From: Saprospiraceae bacterium
GTDB taxonomy: Bacteria > Bacteroidota > Bacteroidia > Chitinophagales > Saprospiraceae
Direction of reading: 5' to 3'
DNA length: 52,786 nt
Assembly (NCBI GenBank): GCA_016710625.1
Contig: JADJVK010000023.1
Coordinates: forward strand, 1 to 52,786
This document shows positions 35,016 through 43,935 of this stretch, in pieces. The number at the start of each line of letters is the position of its first letter. Positions within the stretch are counted from its first letter, which is position 1. Made by a program: the position numbers and the translations under genes. A model generated the notes under the pieces. That model was not told the origin of the DNA. It did no database searches and saw only the letters and a list, made by a program, of their open reading frames with translations.

Positions 35016-36244
35016 TTTGTAGATTTTTCGATTTTATACAATTGCTCTCCATCTTTACTGATGATTTTGATTTCTTGCTCAAGATTGATATCTTTGATAG
35101 TAATCAGTCTTTTATGGCTATTTTCTATAATAAAATAACCATTTTCCAAGTTTTTTCTCCAATTATATTGTTGGAATTTTTCTTCAATCATTAGTAATTG
35201 TTGCTGTTTGTGAATGAGTTGTGCATTAAATTGATTTTGAATATTTTTAGTTAATAATTCAAATTCAAAATTTTTGTTTTGAACAATGTTTTTCATTTTC
35301 CATTGAATTCCAGTTGCAATTTGTTCGAATTGCTGCAAAATCATATGGAAACAATTCTTTATGGTTTGATTAATTTGCAAATAAACTTCTTGAAAATTGG
35401 TTTCAAAGTTTAAATTATGTTGAATGATATATTCAGCGACTGCAGTTGGTGTTTTCAAACTTTTATTTGCTACTTCATCACTTATGGTTTCATCAATTTC
35501 GTGCCCAATTCCAACTAAAACTGGGTAATTGGAAAGGCAGATTTGCTTACAAACTTCAAAGTCATTAAAAACTTGTAAATCCATCTTTGCTCCACCACCT
35601 CTTACAATAATAATGCAATCAAACTTTGATTCAGAATTGTTTATAGCATTTAGTGAATTTATCAATTCAATTTTTGCTGCATCACCCTGAACACTTGATT
35701 CGAAAGTGGTAGTTTTAAATTGATAGCCATAAACGTTATTTGCTAATTGATGCATGAAATCTAAATATCCAGCAGCTGTAGAGGAAGAAATAATTGCAAT
35801 ATTTTTCATAATTAGGGGAAGTTTCTTTTGTTTGTTTATTTCCCACAATAACTCTTTTTTGAGCTTTAATCTGGTTTTTTCTAACTCAAGTTGCAGTAAA
35901 CCGATGGTGAATTGAGCATCAAAATCTTCTATATTTAATTTGAGTCCAAATATTTCGTGAAATTCGGGAATACATTTTATTAAAATCTTATTTCCAATTT
36001 TAAATATTTCAAAAATGGATTCAATGTCGTTATTTTTTAATTTCGATTTCCATAATGTAGCTTCAGTTTTTGCAGTTAATTCATTGTTTTTCTCATTTTT
36101 TTCAATCAAATTCAAATAAATATTCCCTTTGTTAAAACTGACTTGTGCTATTTCAGCAATGACCCAAATGGGGTCTTGATAATTTATTGCCAAAGATCTT
36201 TTTACATGATGTAATAAATAGGATAAGGAATAAGATTCGGTCAT
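35012..36244 (-). CDS. xseA: Exodeoxyribonuclease VII large subunit
   Basis: A 410-residue protein, full length. N-terminal OB-fold: YSLSYLLHHVKRSLAINYQDPIWVIAEIAQVSFNKGNIYLNLIEK. Catalytic domain: IAIISSSTAAGYLDF, DCIIIVRGGGAKMDLQVFND and PVLVGIGHEIDETISDEVANKSLKTPTAVAEYI. A coiled-coil middle and a short C-terminal domain (NGYFIIENSHKRL) follow. Exonuclease VII cuts single-stranded DNA from both ends to oligonucleotides. The partner gene xseB is not next to it; the downstream neighbour is convergent DUF4403. A -7 box sits 16 nt upstream, inside the end of a terminator hairpin. Confidence 0.92.
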   Translation of the reverse strand: MTESYSLSYLLHHVKRSLAINYQDPIWVIAEIAQVSFNKGNIYLNLIEKNEKNNELTAKTEATLWKSKLKNNDIESIFEIFKIGNKILIKCIPEFHEIFGLKLNIEDFDAQFTIGLLQLELEKTRLKLKKELLWEINKQKKLPLIMKNIAIISSSTAAGYLDFMHQLANNVYGYQFKTTTFESSVQGDAAKIELINSLNAINNSESKFDCIIIVRGGGAKMDLQVFNDFEVCKQICLSNYPVLVGIGHEIDETISDEVANKSLKTPTAVAEYIIQHNLNFETNFQEVYLQINQTIKNCFHMILQQFEQIATGIQWKMKNIVQNKNFEFELLTKNIQNQFNAQLIHKQQQLLMIEEKFQQYNWRKNLENGYFIIENSHKRLITIKDINLEQEIKIISKDGEQLYKIEKSTN

Positions 36245-36260
36245 TTAGTTTACTTTTTTA

Positions 36261-36297
36261 CAAAAATAAAAAAAGGATTGACGCTTTTCGCCAATCC
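36261..36297 (-). promoter_or_regulatory. Overlapping terminator hairpin and xseA promoter
   Basis: On the minus strand, hairpin GGATTG-CG/CG-CAATCC (loop of about 6) ends in T7, which runs into TATTTTTG (36268-36261), a TAnnTTTG match 16 nt before the xseA ATG. A TTGG about 20 nt upstream of it lies in the hairpin's first arm and could be the -33 element. The hairpin can thus end incoming transcripts while its own DNA carries the next promoter. Confidence 0.55.
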
Positions 36298-36541
36298 AAT
36301 AAAAATAGCTGTCCAAAATCACGAATTTATTTTTATACCAACAGCTTGGCTGGGTACTTTTATGTTCTCATAAATAGTGGTGAGTTTATTAGAAATTAAC
36401 TTATAATCAGTCTTTTATTTAATAAAGTTATAACACCTATAATCCAAATTACATGCCATAGCGGATGCCAATATGGGTCATATAATTGTATATAACTATA
36501 TGATAATATGTAATGAAGTAAGAACTATGAAATTAGTAAAG
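36298..36541 (-). other. Gene-free stretch between two minus-strand terminators
   Basis: About 240 bp bounded on the minus strand by the accC terminator upstream (36542-36613) and the hairpin at 36261-36297 downstream. No credible start codon is found. One minus-strand frame (about 36500-36400) reads YDPYWHPLWHVIWIIGVITLL, which looks like a membrane helix followed by NKRLIIS and stop, but it has no ATG, GTG or TTG. It may be an unrecognised small protein with an indel, a small RNA, or chance. Confidence 0.35.
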
Positions 36542-36613
36542 AAAAAAAATATTGAAAATCTTGTATATTATTTTTTATTATATAATAAAACTACATATCA
36601 AGACTTTCAATAC
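36542..36613 (-). terminator. Terminator of the ansA-accC unit
   Basis: Arms TATTGAAAGTCTTG and CAAGATTTTCAATA pair over about 18-19 bp with few mismatches around an AT-rich loop, followed on the minus strand by T8. It begins 7 bp after the accC stop. Confidence 0.7.
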
Positions 36614-36619
36614 TTTAAT

Positions 36620-37337
36620 TTATGCATGTGGAACTTTTAGAATTTCCTTATTTTTTAGATATGCTTTTAGTGCAATATGAGCTGCATGAGCCGCTTCCTC
36701 TCCAAAGGAGTCGTTAATTATCTTTGTTGTATAATATTTTGAAACAAAATTGGTATCAAAATCACCTTTTTTGAATGCTTCGTGATTCAATACAAATAGT
36801 CCAAAAGGTAGGGTAGATTGAATTCCTTCGATTTTAAAATTTCGAATAGCAATTTTTAAATTTTCTATAGCTGCACTTCTATTCTCACCCCAAACAACCA
36901 ACTTGGACAACATTGGATCATAATAAATAGGAACATCCATTCCTTCTTCAATTCCATTGTCCACTCTTATATTTTCGCCAACTGGAGGTCTATAAATAGA
37001 CAAATTACCTGTAGAAGGTAAAAAATTATTTAATGGATCTTCTGCATAAACACGTATTTCCATACTATGTCCATGAATTTTCAAGTCTTCTTGCTGGATG
37101 GAAAGTTTTTCTCCTCTTGCCACTCTGATCTGCTGTTCAACCAAATCTACACCAGTAATCATTTCAGTCACAGGGTGTTCCACTTGAAGCCTTGTATTCA
37201 TTTCTAAAAAATAGAAATTTAATTGCTCATCCACTAGAAATTCAACCGTTCCAGCTCCTCTATAATTACATGATTTTGCAACTAAAACAGCAGCTTCTCC
37301 AATAGCTTTTCTTTTTTCAGGGGTTAAACAAGAAGAG
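36620..37337 (-). CDS. accC: Biotin carboxylase subunit, C-terminal segment
   Basis: C-terminal 240 residues of an ATP-grasp biotin carboxylase: SSCLTPEKRKAIGEAAVLVAKSCNYRGAGTVEFLVDE, the catalytic YFLEMNTRLQVEHPVTEMITG block with Glu and Arg, and IRVYAEDPLNNFLPSTG. After the fold ends, SKYYTTKIINDSFGEEAAHAAHIALKAYLKNKE gives the extra tail seen in Bacteroidota homologues of about 500 residues. The segment joins the N-terminal part at 37336, where one base too many turns EEAPSSCLTP into a changed frame. It may act in acetyl-, propionyl- or methylcrotonyl-CoA carboxylase; no carboxyltransferase gene is near enough to tell. Confidence 0.82.
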
Positions 37338-38060
37338 TGCTTCTTCCAAAACTTTTTGATGTCTCCTTTGCACACTGCATTCTCTTTCAAATAGATAGAT
37401 GGTATTGCCATAACTATCGGATAAAACCTGTACTTCAATATGCTTTGGTGAACCCACATATTTTTCAATAAAAACGGAACCATCACCAAATGCGGAAATT
37501 GCCTCACTAACGGCTCTATTCATTTGTTCTTCCAACTCTTCTGCAAATTGCACTACTCTCATACCTTTTCCACCTCCACCTGCAGATGCCTTAATTAATA
37601 CTGGAAATCCAATATTTTTAGCAATTTCAATTGCTGCTTTCACATCAGTTATTGCACCGTCGGAGCCAGGAACCATTGGAATGTCAAATTGTTTTGCAGC
37701 TTCTTTTGCTGCCAATTTACTACCCATGGTTTCGATTGATTTATAATGTGGGCCTATGAAAATCAAGCCATTATCTTCCACTAATTTTGAAAAATTAGCA
37801 TTTTCGCTAAGGAATCCATAACCTGGATGAATACCTTTTGCTCCAGATAATTTAGCTATTTCGATGACTTTATCCCCTCTCAAATAAGATTGAGCTGATG
37901 GAGCAGGACCAATTAAATATGCTTCGTCAGCCATTTTTACATGCAAAGCTTCTTTATCAGCCTCAGAATAAATGGCTACCGTTTTAATTCCCATTTTTTT
38001 TGCTGATTTTATTACTCTGACAGCAATTTCCCCTCTATTTGCAATAAGAATTTTATCCAT
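37317..38060 (-). CDS. accC: Biotin carboxylase subunit, N-terminal segment
   Basis: N-terminal part: MDKILIANRGEIAVRVIKSAKKMGIKTVAIYS, HPGYGFLSENANF, the glycine-rich ATP-binding loop KASAGGGGKGMRVV, and SPKHIEVQVLSDSYGN with FERECSVQRRHQKVLEEA. All key N-terminal residues are intact. After LEEA the frame gives LFLFNP and stops, while the next frame continues as a normal biotin carboxylase. The indel lies in GCACTCTTC on the minus strand, not in a homopolymer. Because the enzyme is likely to be needed for lipid or propionate metabolism, a real knockout would be surprising. It follows the asparaginase gene by 9 bp. Confidence 0.82.
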   Translation of the reverse strand: MDKILIANRGEIAVRVIKSAKKMGIKTVAIYSEADKEALHVKMADEAYLIGPAPSAQSYLRGDKVIEIAKLSGAKGIHPGYGFLSENANFSKLVEDNGLIFIGPHYKSIETMGSKLAAKEAAKQFDIPMVPGSDGAITDVKAAIEIAKNIGFPVLIKASAGGGGKGMRVVQFAEELEEQMNRAVSEAISAFGDGSVFIEKYVGSPKHIEVQVLSDSYGNTIYLFERECSVQRRHQKVLEEALFLFNP

Positions 38061-38069
38061 ATTGTAATT

Positions 38070-38600
38070 TTAATTATCTGAACTATTAATATCTTGCTGA
38101 TTTCCAAGGTTTACTTCCTCAAAAAAGCCAGTTTTTCTATTTTTAACTACGTTATTCCAGTTGAAATATCGACCATTCATCACCACATAAACCCCTTTCG
38201 GAAGTGTTTGTACAAAAGATAAAGCAGATCCTAAATTGAAAAATCCATCAGATGAAGTTCCAAAAGCATATGGAATCATTGCTCCTGTCAAAACTATTGT
38301 TTTATCTGATAAATCTAAGTCTTCTGCTAGATACCTTGCTGTCTGAACCATCGTATCCGTTCCATGAGTAATGAGAATATGATTAGAAGCAGATTTTTTG
38401 CAATTATGTTTGATTATCAATCGATCTTCGTCATTCATCTGCATACTATCCAACATCATCAATGTTTTCACATCAATATTTAGATTGCATCTGCCCAATT
38501 CAAACATTTTATTAAGGTGTGTGTCTTTAAAATAAAGCTCTCCAGTTATATAATTATACTCTTTATCAAAAGTTCCCCCAGTAACAAAAACTTGTATCAT
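38070..38600 (-). CDS. Short asparaginase domain protein
   Basis: A 176-residue protein consisting of the N-terminal catalytic domain of L-asparaginases only. It has the nucleophile loop FVTGGTFDKEYN, the second catalytic block ILITHGTDTMVQTARYL with Thr-Asp, and KTIVLTGAMIPYAFGTSSDGFFNLGSAL. Full asparaginases are about 330 residues with a C-terminal domain that completes the dimer; this short type is known in several bacteria without a proven activity. The gene is first in a two-gene unit with the biotin carboxylase and divergent from pruA. Its -7 box lies 17 nt before the ATG. Confidence 0.82.
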   Translation of the reverse strand: MIQVFVTGGTFDKEYNYITGELYFKDTHLNKMFELGRCNLNIDVKTLMMLDSMQMNDEDRLIIKHNCKKSASNHILITHGTDTMVQTARYLAEDLDLSDKTIVLTGAMIPYAFGTSSDGFFNLGSALSFVQTLPKGVYVVMNGRYFNWNNVVKNRKTGFFEEVNLGNQQDINSSDN

Positions 38601-38617
38601 CGTATTAAATTAATTCA

Positions 38618-38625
38618 CAAACTTA
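38618..38625 (-). promoter_or_regulatory. -7 element (TAAGTTTG) for the asparaginase-accC unit
   Basis: Minus-strand TAnnTTTG match 17 nt before the ATG at 38600, in the divergent region shared with pruA. Confidence 0.5.
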
Positions 38626-38667
38626 CATATTGTAAAGAAGATTCAATAATATTGTTGAAAGATAAAT

Positions 38668-38675
38668 TAATTTTG
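38668..38675 (+). promoter_or_regulatory. -7 element (TAATTTTG) for pruA
   Basis: TAnnTTTG match 22 nt before the pruA ATG. It faces away from the box at 38618-38625; the two boxes lie 42 bp apart. Confidence 0.5.
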
Positions 38676-38697
38676 CAAAAAATTAAATATACCAAAT

Positions 38698-40323
38698 ATG
38701 TCAAATGCATTTTTCAAAGTTCCTACTCCTATTAATGAACCTGTATTGAGTTATGTTAAAGGGAGTAAAGAACGTCAAAATCTAGATAAAGCAATTATCG
38801 AATTGAAGTCAAAACCTCTTGATATCCCAATGATTATCGGAGGAAAAAAGATTTTTACCGATAAGAAATTATCTATGCATCCTCCTCATGATTTATCATT
38901 CAATCTTGGAACATACAACAGAGGAGACGCATCTCATGTGGAGCAAGCAATAGAAGCTAGTTTGAATGCAAGAGAAAAGTGGAATGATTTGAGTTGGGAA
39001 CAAAGAGCTGCTATATTTTTAAAAGCTGCCGATTTGTTGACTGGACCTTTTAGAGCGAAAATGAACGCTGCAACAATGTTATGCCAATCCAAAAATGTCC
39101 TTCAAGCAGAGATAGATGCAGTTTGTGAAATGGCTGACTTTTTTAGATTTAATTGCCAATTTGCTCAAGAAATATATCATGAACAACCTAGTAGTTCTCC
39201 TTTGACTTGGAATCGAATGGAATACAGAGGTTTAGAAGGATTTGTTTTTGCACTAACTCCTTTTAATTTCACATCCATTGCGGCTAATCTTTGTGCTGCC
39301 CCTGCTTTGATGGGTAATACAATTGTTTGGAAACCAGCTGAATCACAAATATATTCAGCAGCTGTGATTATGGAGGTCTTTGAAGCTGCTGGGTTGCCAG
39401 ATGGAGTGATAAATCTTGTGTTTGTCGATGGACCTACTGCTGGTGATATTATTTTCAATCATCCATCATTTGCTGGATTGCACTTTACTGGTTCCACTGG
39501 AGTTTTTCAAAATATGTGGAAAACGATTGGTAATAATATTAGCAAATACAAATCTTATCCGAGAATAGTAGGGGAGACTGGTGGAAAAGATTTTGTGGTG
39601 GCACACAAATCAGCTGATCCTAAAGAAGTTGCTGTTGCATTAGCTAGAGGAGCATTTGAATTTCAAGGTCAAAAATGTTCAGCAGCTTCTAGAGCATATA
39701 TTTCAAGATCAATTTGGAATGATGTTGAAAAATATTTGAAAGAAGATTTAGCTTCTTTCAAAATGGGAACACCTGAGGATTACTCCAATTTTATCAATGC
39801 TGTAATTGATGAAAGAGCTTTTAATAAAATTTCAAATTATATACAATCAGCAAAAGCTGACAAAAGTGTGAAAATAATCGCTGGAGGAAATTTCGATAAT
39901 TCTAAAGGTTATTTCATAGAGCCAACTGTGATTTTGACAGATAATCCTAAATTTCAAACCATGTGTGAAGAAATTTTTGGTCCTGTTTTGACAATTTTTG
40001 TTTTTGAAGATGCTGATTTTGAAAAAACATTGGATTTAGTTGATTCAACCTCACCATATGCATTGACAGGTGCTTTCTTTGCAAAAGACAGATATATTAT
40101 TGACTATGCATCCAAAAAATTGGTGAATAGTGCTGGAAATTTCTATATCAATGATAAACCAACTGGAGCTGTAGTTGGGCAGCAACCTTTTGGTGGAGCA
40201 AGAGCATCAGGTACAAATGATAAAGCTGGCTCGAAATTGAATTTATTGAGATGGACAAATCCTAGGACAATAAAGGAGAATTTTGTAGCACCAAAAGATT
40301 ATAGATATCCATTTATGGATTAA
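38698..40323 (+). CDS. pruA: L-glutamate gamma-semialdehyde dehydrogenase (1-pyrroline-5-carboxylate dehydrogenase)
   Basis: 541 residues, the length of stand-alone P5C dehydrogenases of the eukaryotic type also found in Bacteroidota. The N-terminus MSNAFFKVPTPINEPVLSYVKGSKER is typical. Catalytic Glu293 is in RIVGETGGKDFVV and Cys327 in EFQGQKCSAASR; the NAD site shows FNFTSIAAN and FTGSTGVF. It oxidises glutamate semialdehyde to glutamate in proline breakdown. Glutamate dehydrogenase elsewhere in the window would process the product. The C-terminus PFGGARASGTNDKAGS is normal. No proline dehydrogenase gene is next to it. Confidence 0.95.
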   Translation: MSNAFFKVPTPINEPVLSYVKGSKERQNLDKAIIELKSKPLDIPMIIGGKKIFTDKKLSMHPPHDLSFNLGTYNRGDASHVEQAIEASLNAREKWNDLSWEQRAAIFLKAADLLTGPFRAKMNAATMLCQSKNVLQAEIDAVCEMADFFRFNCQFAQEIYHEQPSSSPLTWNRMEYRGLEGFVFALTPFNFTSIAANLCAAPALMGNTIVWKPAESQIYSAAVIMEVFEAAGLPDGVINLVFVDGPTAGDIIFNHPSFAGLHFTGSTGVFQNMWKTIGNNISKYKSYPRIVGETGGKDFVVAHKSADPKEVAVALARGAFEFQGQKCSAASRAYISRSIWNDVEKYLKEDLASFKMGTPEDYSNFINAVIDERAFNKISNYIQSAKADKSVKIIAGGNFDNSKGYFIEPTVILTDNPKFQTMCEEIFGPVLTIFVFEDADFEKTLDLVDSTSPYALTGAFFAKDRYIIDYASKKLVNSAGNFYINDKPTGAVVGQQPFGGARASGTNDKAGSKLNLLRWTNPRTIKENFVAPKDYRYPFMD

Positions 40324-40356
40324 AAAAAAAATGACCCTGGAACATTATCCAGGGTC
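40322..40356 (-). terminator. Terminator between pruA and the metalloprotease gene
   Basis: Stem GACCCTGGA/TCCAGGGTC with a 6-nt loop. On the minus strand it is followed by T9-T10, so it ends the metalloprotease transcript. On the plus strand the tail is only TTCT, so it is a weak terminator for pruA. Confidence 0.75.
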
Positions 40357-40489
40357 TTCTACAATGTGAGTGAGTTTCAAAATTGTTAATAAAAGATGTT
40401 ATTTTATTACTCGTTAATCAAATATTTTTTTGATAAAATATGTGAGATCATACTGTTTGTCGTCGTTTGTTCATGCACCATCCTGAATA

Positions 40490-43033
40490 CTATTCATTTA
40501 AGATAGTAATTTTTGAGTAATAGTTTTTCCTATTTTGTGTGAGTGAAATAAAATATATTCCACTATTTAATTCTGAAACATCGAACTCATATTCTTGGTT
40601 ATTGTTCATTTTAATATTCTCACTTTTGATAATCATACCACAGTTGTTGATTAATTTTATTTCAGTTGCTTCATTTGTAAAATCATTTGAATACAATTTT
40701 AGCAAACCAGTATTTATTGGATTTGGATATGCCATCATATAATTTGTATTTTCTGCTGTTTGATTATGATCTAATTTTGCAGAAACAATAGATGAGATTG
40801 CAAATTTTCCATTATAATCTAATTGCTTTAATCTATAATAATAAGTAAACCCTTTTCTTACAGCATTATCTTCAAATTCATAATTAAATGATAAATCATT
40901 GTCAACCCAACCAATTGGTTCATAGCCATTTAATGGATTGATACTCTTTTCAACTACAAATCCTTTATTATTCACTTCAGAATCTGTTCTCCATTTTAAT
41001 TTTACACTTTTTTCATGTGGAATAGCAATGAATGAAAGAAAATTCAATGGAAAACTTGTATTATAAGTAACAGAGAATTTGGGAGATATTGCTTGTAATG
41101 GATGGTTGTTTCCAACTAACATTATTCTGGCATTCGTTGATGCAATGTTCGGTAATGAAACTGTTTGGCTTCCATCATTTGGCGTATTTGAAATCAATGA
41201 ATAAGGATAAGTCAATCCATTATCTAATGATAACATTAAATCTACATTTGATAAATTCACTGGTGACAAATTGCTATTACTAACATTCCAAGAAATTGTA
41301 ACATTTGTACTACCAAGAATGCTTGCTCCTGTTGATGGGTATGTAAATGCAACTGGATTATTATTCGTTACAATCAAGCTCATATCATCTTCGTTTGTAC
41401 ATCCTCTACCAGTACCATTTACTGATCTAACTACAAATCTGAATGCAAGTGTTCTACTTACATTAGGTAGCATTTCAAAGGCATTCGGTACTGAACCATT
41501 TAATACTTGATATCTTGGAAAACTTCTTTGTAATGAACTAGTTGCCTTGAAACTTCTGAAATTTGGACCTCCCAAATTTGTATTTAAAGGTGGAGATGGA
41601 TAAGTGACAATATTTCCATTTCCATCATCACTAATAACTTCATTATTCATTTGTTCCCAACAATAAGATAAAGTCACATTCGGATCCCCACCATTTCCTG
41701 CAGTTCCTTTTAGGTAAAATGGTGTATTTTTATTAGTATTAAAATCAGATCCTGCATTCGCAGTTGGTCTTGTAAGGGTTGTAAGCACTATACCACAATC
41801 AGTAAAAATTAGATTATCGCCAATTTCTTTTAAACTATTTGAATGATAGTAATCATCTGAAAATGTTTGAACATTATCTGCTGTATTACAAACACCTGAA
41901 TAAGACATGATAGTAGATCCACTGCCTGGCTCATAACAAGAAGATGAGGTAATAGATCCATTACAATTTCCAGATTGAGCATAGTGACTATGTAATGCAC
42001 CTATTGTGTGGCCAATTTCATGAGCAAAAATGTCAATGTCAAAATTATCACCAGTTGGAGCATTACCTCTTGATACAGCTTGCCCTTTATAATCAGGATC
42101 ACAATTAACTCCAATATATGCAACTCCAGAGCTTCCTGTTCCGAAAACATGTCCAATATCATAATTCGCAGTACCGATAACGGCATCTAAATTATCTTGA
42201 TTTTGTTGCAGCATTGCAAATGCATCTGAGTTGGTATAAGGATCTGTCGCACTATTTGTATAAATGATAGAGCTATTATTTCCAATAAGTTGTAACACGA
42301 CTCCTACTTCTTTTTGTAAAATACCATTTACTCTATTCAAGGAAGTAGTAATTGCAGACAATGCATTTGAGACGGAACCACCAAAATATGAAGTATATTC
42401 TCCAGTTGCTGCAATTGCAATTTTAAATTGTCTCACTTTACAATCTCCAGTTCGATCTGAAATTTTATTTGTATGTTTTCTATCTGTTGTATGTTCCAAA
42501 TGATCTGTTAAGCAATCATGGAAGAAGCTTTTATCAAAATAAACATCATTTTTCTCATAAATAACATATTCATTTTCTGTTGGTTGAATAATAACTGTTG
42601 GTGAATCATTAGAAATTATCATTCCATGAAAACCTAATGTGGTTAATTCACAATGAATCACTTTAGAAGGATCTTCTAATGCAGTTCCTTGGTAAGTATG
42701 TAAATCTGGAAATTCTCGCTGTAATTCAGGAGATAAAGTAGTATTCTTATATAATTTGAAGCTTAAAACATTACCATCAGGCATAGGTATTTCCATTATC
42801 ACATCTTCTCTCAATCCATAGTCTTCTAAAATTGGAATTTTATAATCTACATTGGATAATAAAGATGTTGAGAATGAATATACATTAAATTTAGTCAACT
42901 TTCGGTGTTCGTCCAAAATGAGTTCTGAACTTCTATTCAATGAATTTTTCCAGTTTTGAACTCTAATTGTTGTTTGACCAAAGATGTTTGAATAAAAACT
43001 AATACAAAATAAGAATAAAAAAAATCTTAACAT
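40490..43033 (-). CDS. T9SS-exported reprolysin-like zinc metalloprotease
   Basis: 847 residues. Signal peptide MLRFFLFLFCISFYSNIFGQ, a prodomain to about residue 195, then a reprolysin/metzincin domain (CKVRQFKIAIAATGEYTSYF). The zinc site is HEIGHTIGALH (His338, Glu339, His342, His348) and the Met-turn is STIMSYSGVC. Ig/fibronectin-like modules follow (NPVAFTYPSTGASILGSTNVTISWNV). The last 80 residues are a T9SS type A sorting domain (MAYPNPINTGLLKLYS, FDVSELNSGIYFISL). This is the usual architecture of secreted Bacteroidota proteases for outside protein degradation. The gene is intact. A minus-strand -7 box lies 77 nt upstream. Confidence 0.92.
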   Translation of the reverse strand: MLRFFLFLFCISFYSNIFGQTTIRVQNWKNSLNRSSELILDEHRKLTKFNVYSFSTSLLSNVDYKIPILEDYGLREDVIMEIPMPDGNVLSFKLYKNTTLSPELQREFPDLHTYQGTALEDPSKVIHCELTTLGFHGMIISNDSPTVIIQPTENEYVIYEKNDVYFDKSFFHDCLTDHLEHTTDRKHTNKISDRTGDCKVRQFKIAIAATGEYTSYFGGSVSNALSAITTSLNRVNGILQKEVGVVLQLIGNNSSIIYTNSATDPYTNSDAFAMLQQNQDNLDAVIGTANYDIGHVFGTGSSGVAYIGVNCDPDYKGQAVSRGNAPTGDNFDIDIFAHEIGHTIGALHSHYAQSGNCNGSITSSSCYEPGSGSTIMSYSGVCNTADNVQTFSDDYYHSNSLKEIGDNLIFTDCGIVLTTLTRPTANAGSDFNTNKNTPFYLKGTAGNGGDPNVTLSYCWEQMNNEVISDDGNGNIVTYPSPPLNTNLGGPNFRSFKATSSLQRSFPRYQVLNGSVPNAFEMLPNVSRTLAFRFVVRSVNGTGRGCTNEDDMSLIVTNNNPVAFTYPSTGASILGSTNVTISWNVSNSNLSPVNLSNVDLMLSLDNGLTYPYSLISNTPNDGSQTVSLPNIASTNARIMLVGNNHPLQAISPKFSVTYNTSFPLNFLSFIAIPHEKSVKLKWRTDSEVNNKGFVVEKSINPLNGYEPIGWVDNDLSFNYEFEDNAVRKGFTYYYRLKQLDYNGKFAISSIVSAKLDHNQTAENTNYMMAYPNPINTGLLKLYSNDFTNEATEIKLINNCGMIIKSENIKMNNNQEYEFDVSELNSGIYFISLTQNRKNYYSKITILNE

Positions 43034-43109
43034 ACGATTGTTATTAATGAGTTTTAATACCTTCGTTTGTTAAATAGTAGAAAAGTCTGTATTGAAATCT
43101 ATTATGGCA

Positions 43110-43117
43110 CAAATATA
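43110..43117 (-). promoter_or_regulatory. -7 element (TATATTTG) for the metalloprotease gene
   Basis: Minus-strand TAnnTTTG match 76 nt before the ATG, leaving a leader of about 70 nt. Confidence 0.4.
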
Positions 43118-43285
43118 AGGGGTAACTTAATGAAGTTATAAGGTGTGGTTCAGTTTATGTGACATCAATATTTGAACATTATTAAATTAATTACATAAAG
43201 ATAATACTATAAGATCCTTTTATAATGCTTACTTTCGGACAATTTTTAAAATTTTAGTGTAACAAAAATAAATTTTTTTCTTTAT

Positions 43286-43867
43286 ATGAAAATGGTGAAT
43301 TTAGCAATATTTGCATCTGGAGCTGGCTCAAATGCAAAGAAAATTTTAGAATATTTTTCAAATAATACAGGTATTGAAGTGGTAAAAATAATTACGAATA
43401 ATCCTGATGCTTATGTTTTGGAGATAGCCAAACAATTTAATATTGAATCTATAATAATTTCTAAGTCGGTATTAAAATCTGAGGATTTCATTAAAATGTT
43501 AAATGATCATAAAATCGATTTAATTGTTCTTGCTGGATTTTTATTAAAGATTCCTAAAGAATTAATTGAAGGTTTTCGTGGTGATATAATCAATATTCAC
43601 CCAGCTTTATTGCCAAAATATGGGGGAAAAGGGATGTATGGAATGCATGTTCATCAAGCTGTGAAGGATGCAAACGAAATTGAAACAGGAATTACCATCC
43701 ATTATGTAAATGAAAATTATGATGAAGGAAAAGTTATCTTACAAGAACATGTAAATATTCAAAATAATGATACAATAGAGATGATTGCAAATAAAGTGCA
43801 TCAGCTTGAATATCAATATTTTGCACCTACAATAGAAAAAATTTGCAAACTAATTCAAAATAATTAA
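43286..43867 (+). CDS. purN: Phosphoribosylglycinamide formyltransferase
   Basis: 193 residues, full length. LAIFASGAGSNAKKILEYF is the phosphate-binding start. The catalytic Asn-His pair is in INIHPALLPKYGGKGMYGMHVHQAV, and Asp is in HYVNENYDEGKVILQEHVNI. It transfers a formyl group from 10-formyltetrahydrofolate to GAR in purine synthesis. The start MKMVNLAIF may also be the second Met two codons later. It lies 69 bp before the PorE-like start but that gene has its own -7 box. Confidence 0.93.
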   Translation: MKMVNLAIFASGAGSNAKKILEYFSNNTGIEVVKIITNNPDAYVLEIAKQFNIESIIISKSVLKSEDFIKMLNDHKIDLIVLAGFLLKIPKELIEGFRGDIINIHPALLPKYGGKGMYGMHVHQAVKDANEIETGITIHYVNENYDEGKVILQEHVNIQNNDTIEMIANKVHQLEYQYFAPTIEKICKLIQNN

Positions 43868-43898
43868 TATTAATATTTTTTGTTATACGTTTGTTATT

Positions 43899-43906
43899 TA
43901 TCTTTG
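43899..43906 (+). promoter_or_regulatory. -7 element (TATCTTTG) for the PorE-like gene
   Basis: TAnnTTTG match 29 nt before the ATG at 43936. It supports that start over the in-frame upstream codon at 43891, which lies before the promoter. Confidence 0.5.
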
Positions 43907-43935
43907 GGGCTTTAAGAATTTTACATTTATTTAAT

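Noticed and set aside
36187..36399. Plus-strand frame across the xseA start
   Set aside because: It overlaps the xseA 5' end and a terminator hairpin, and the peptide has no recognisable character.
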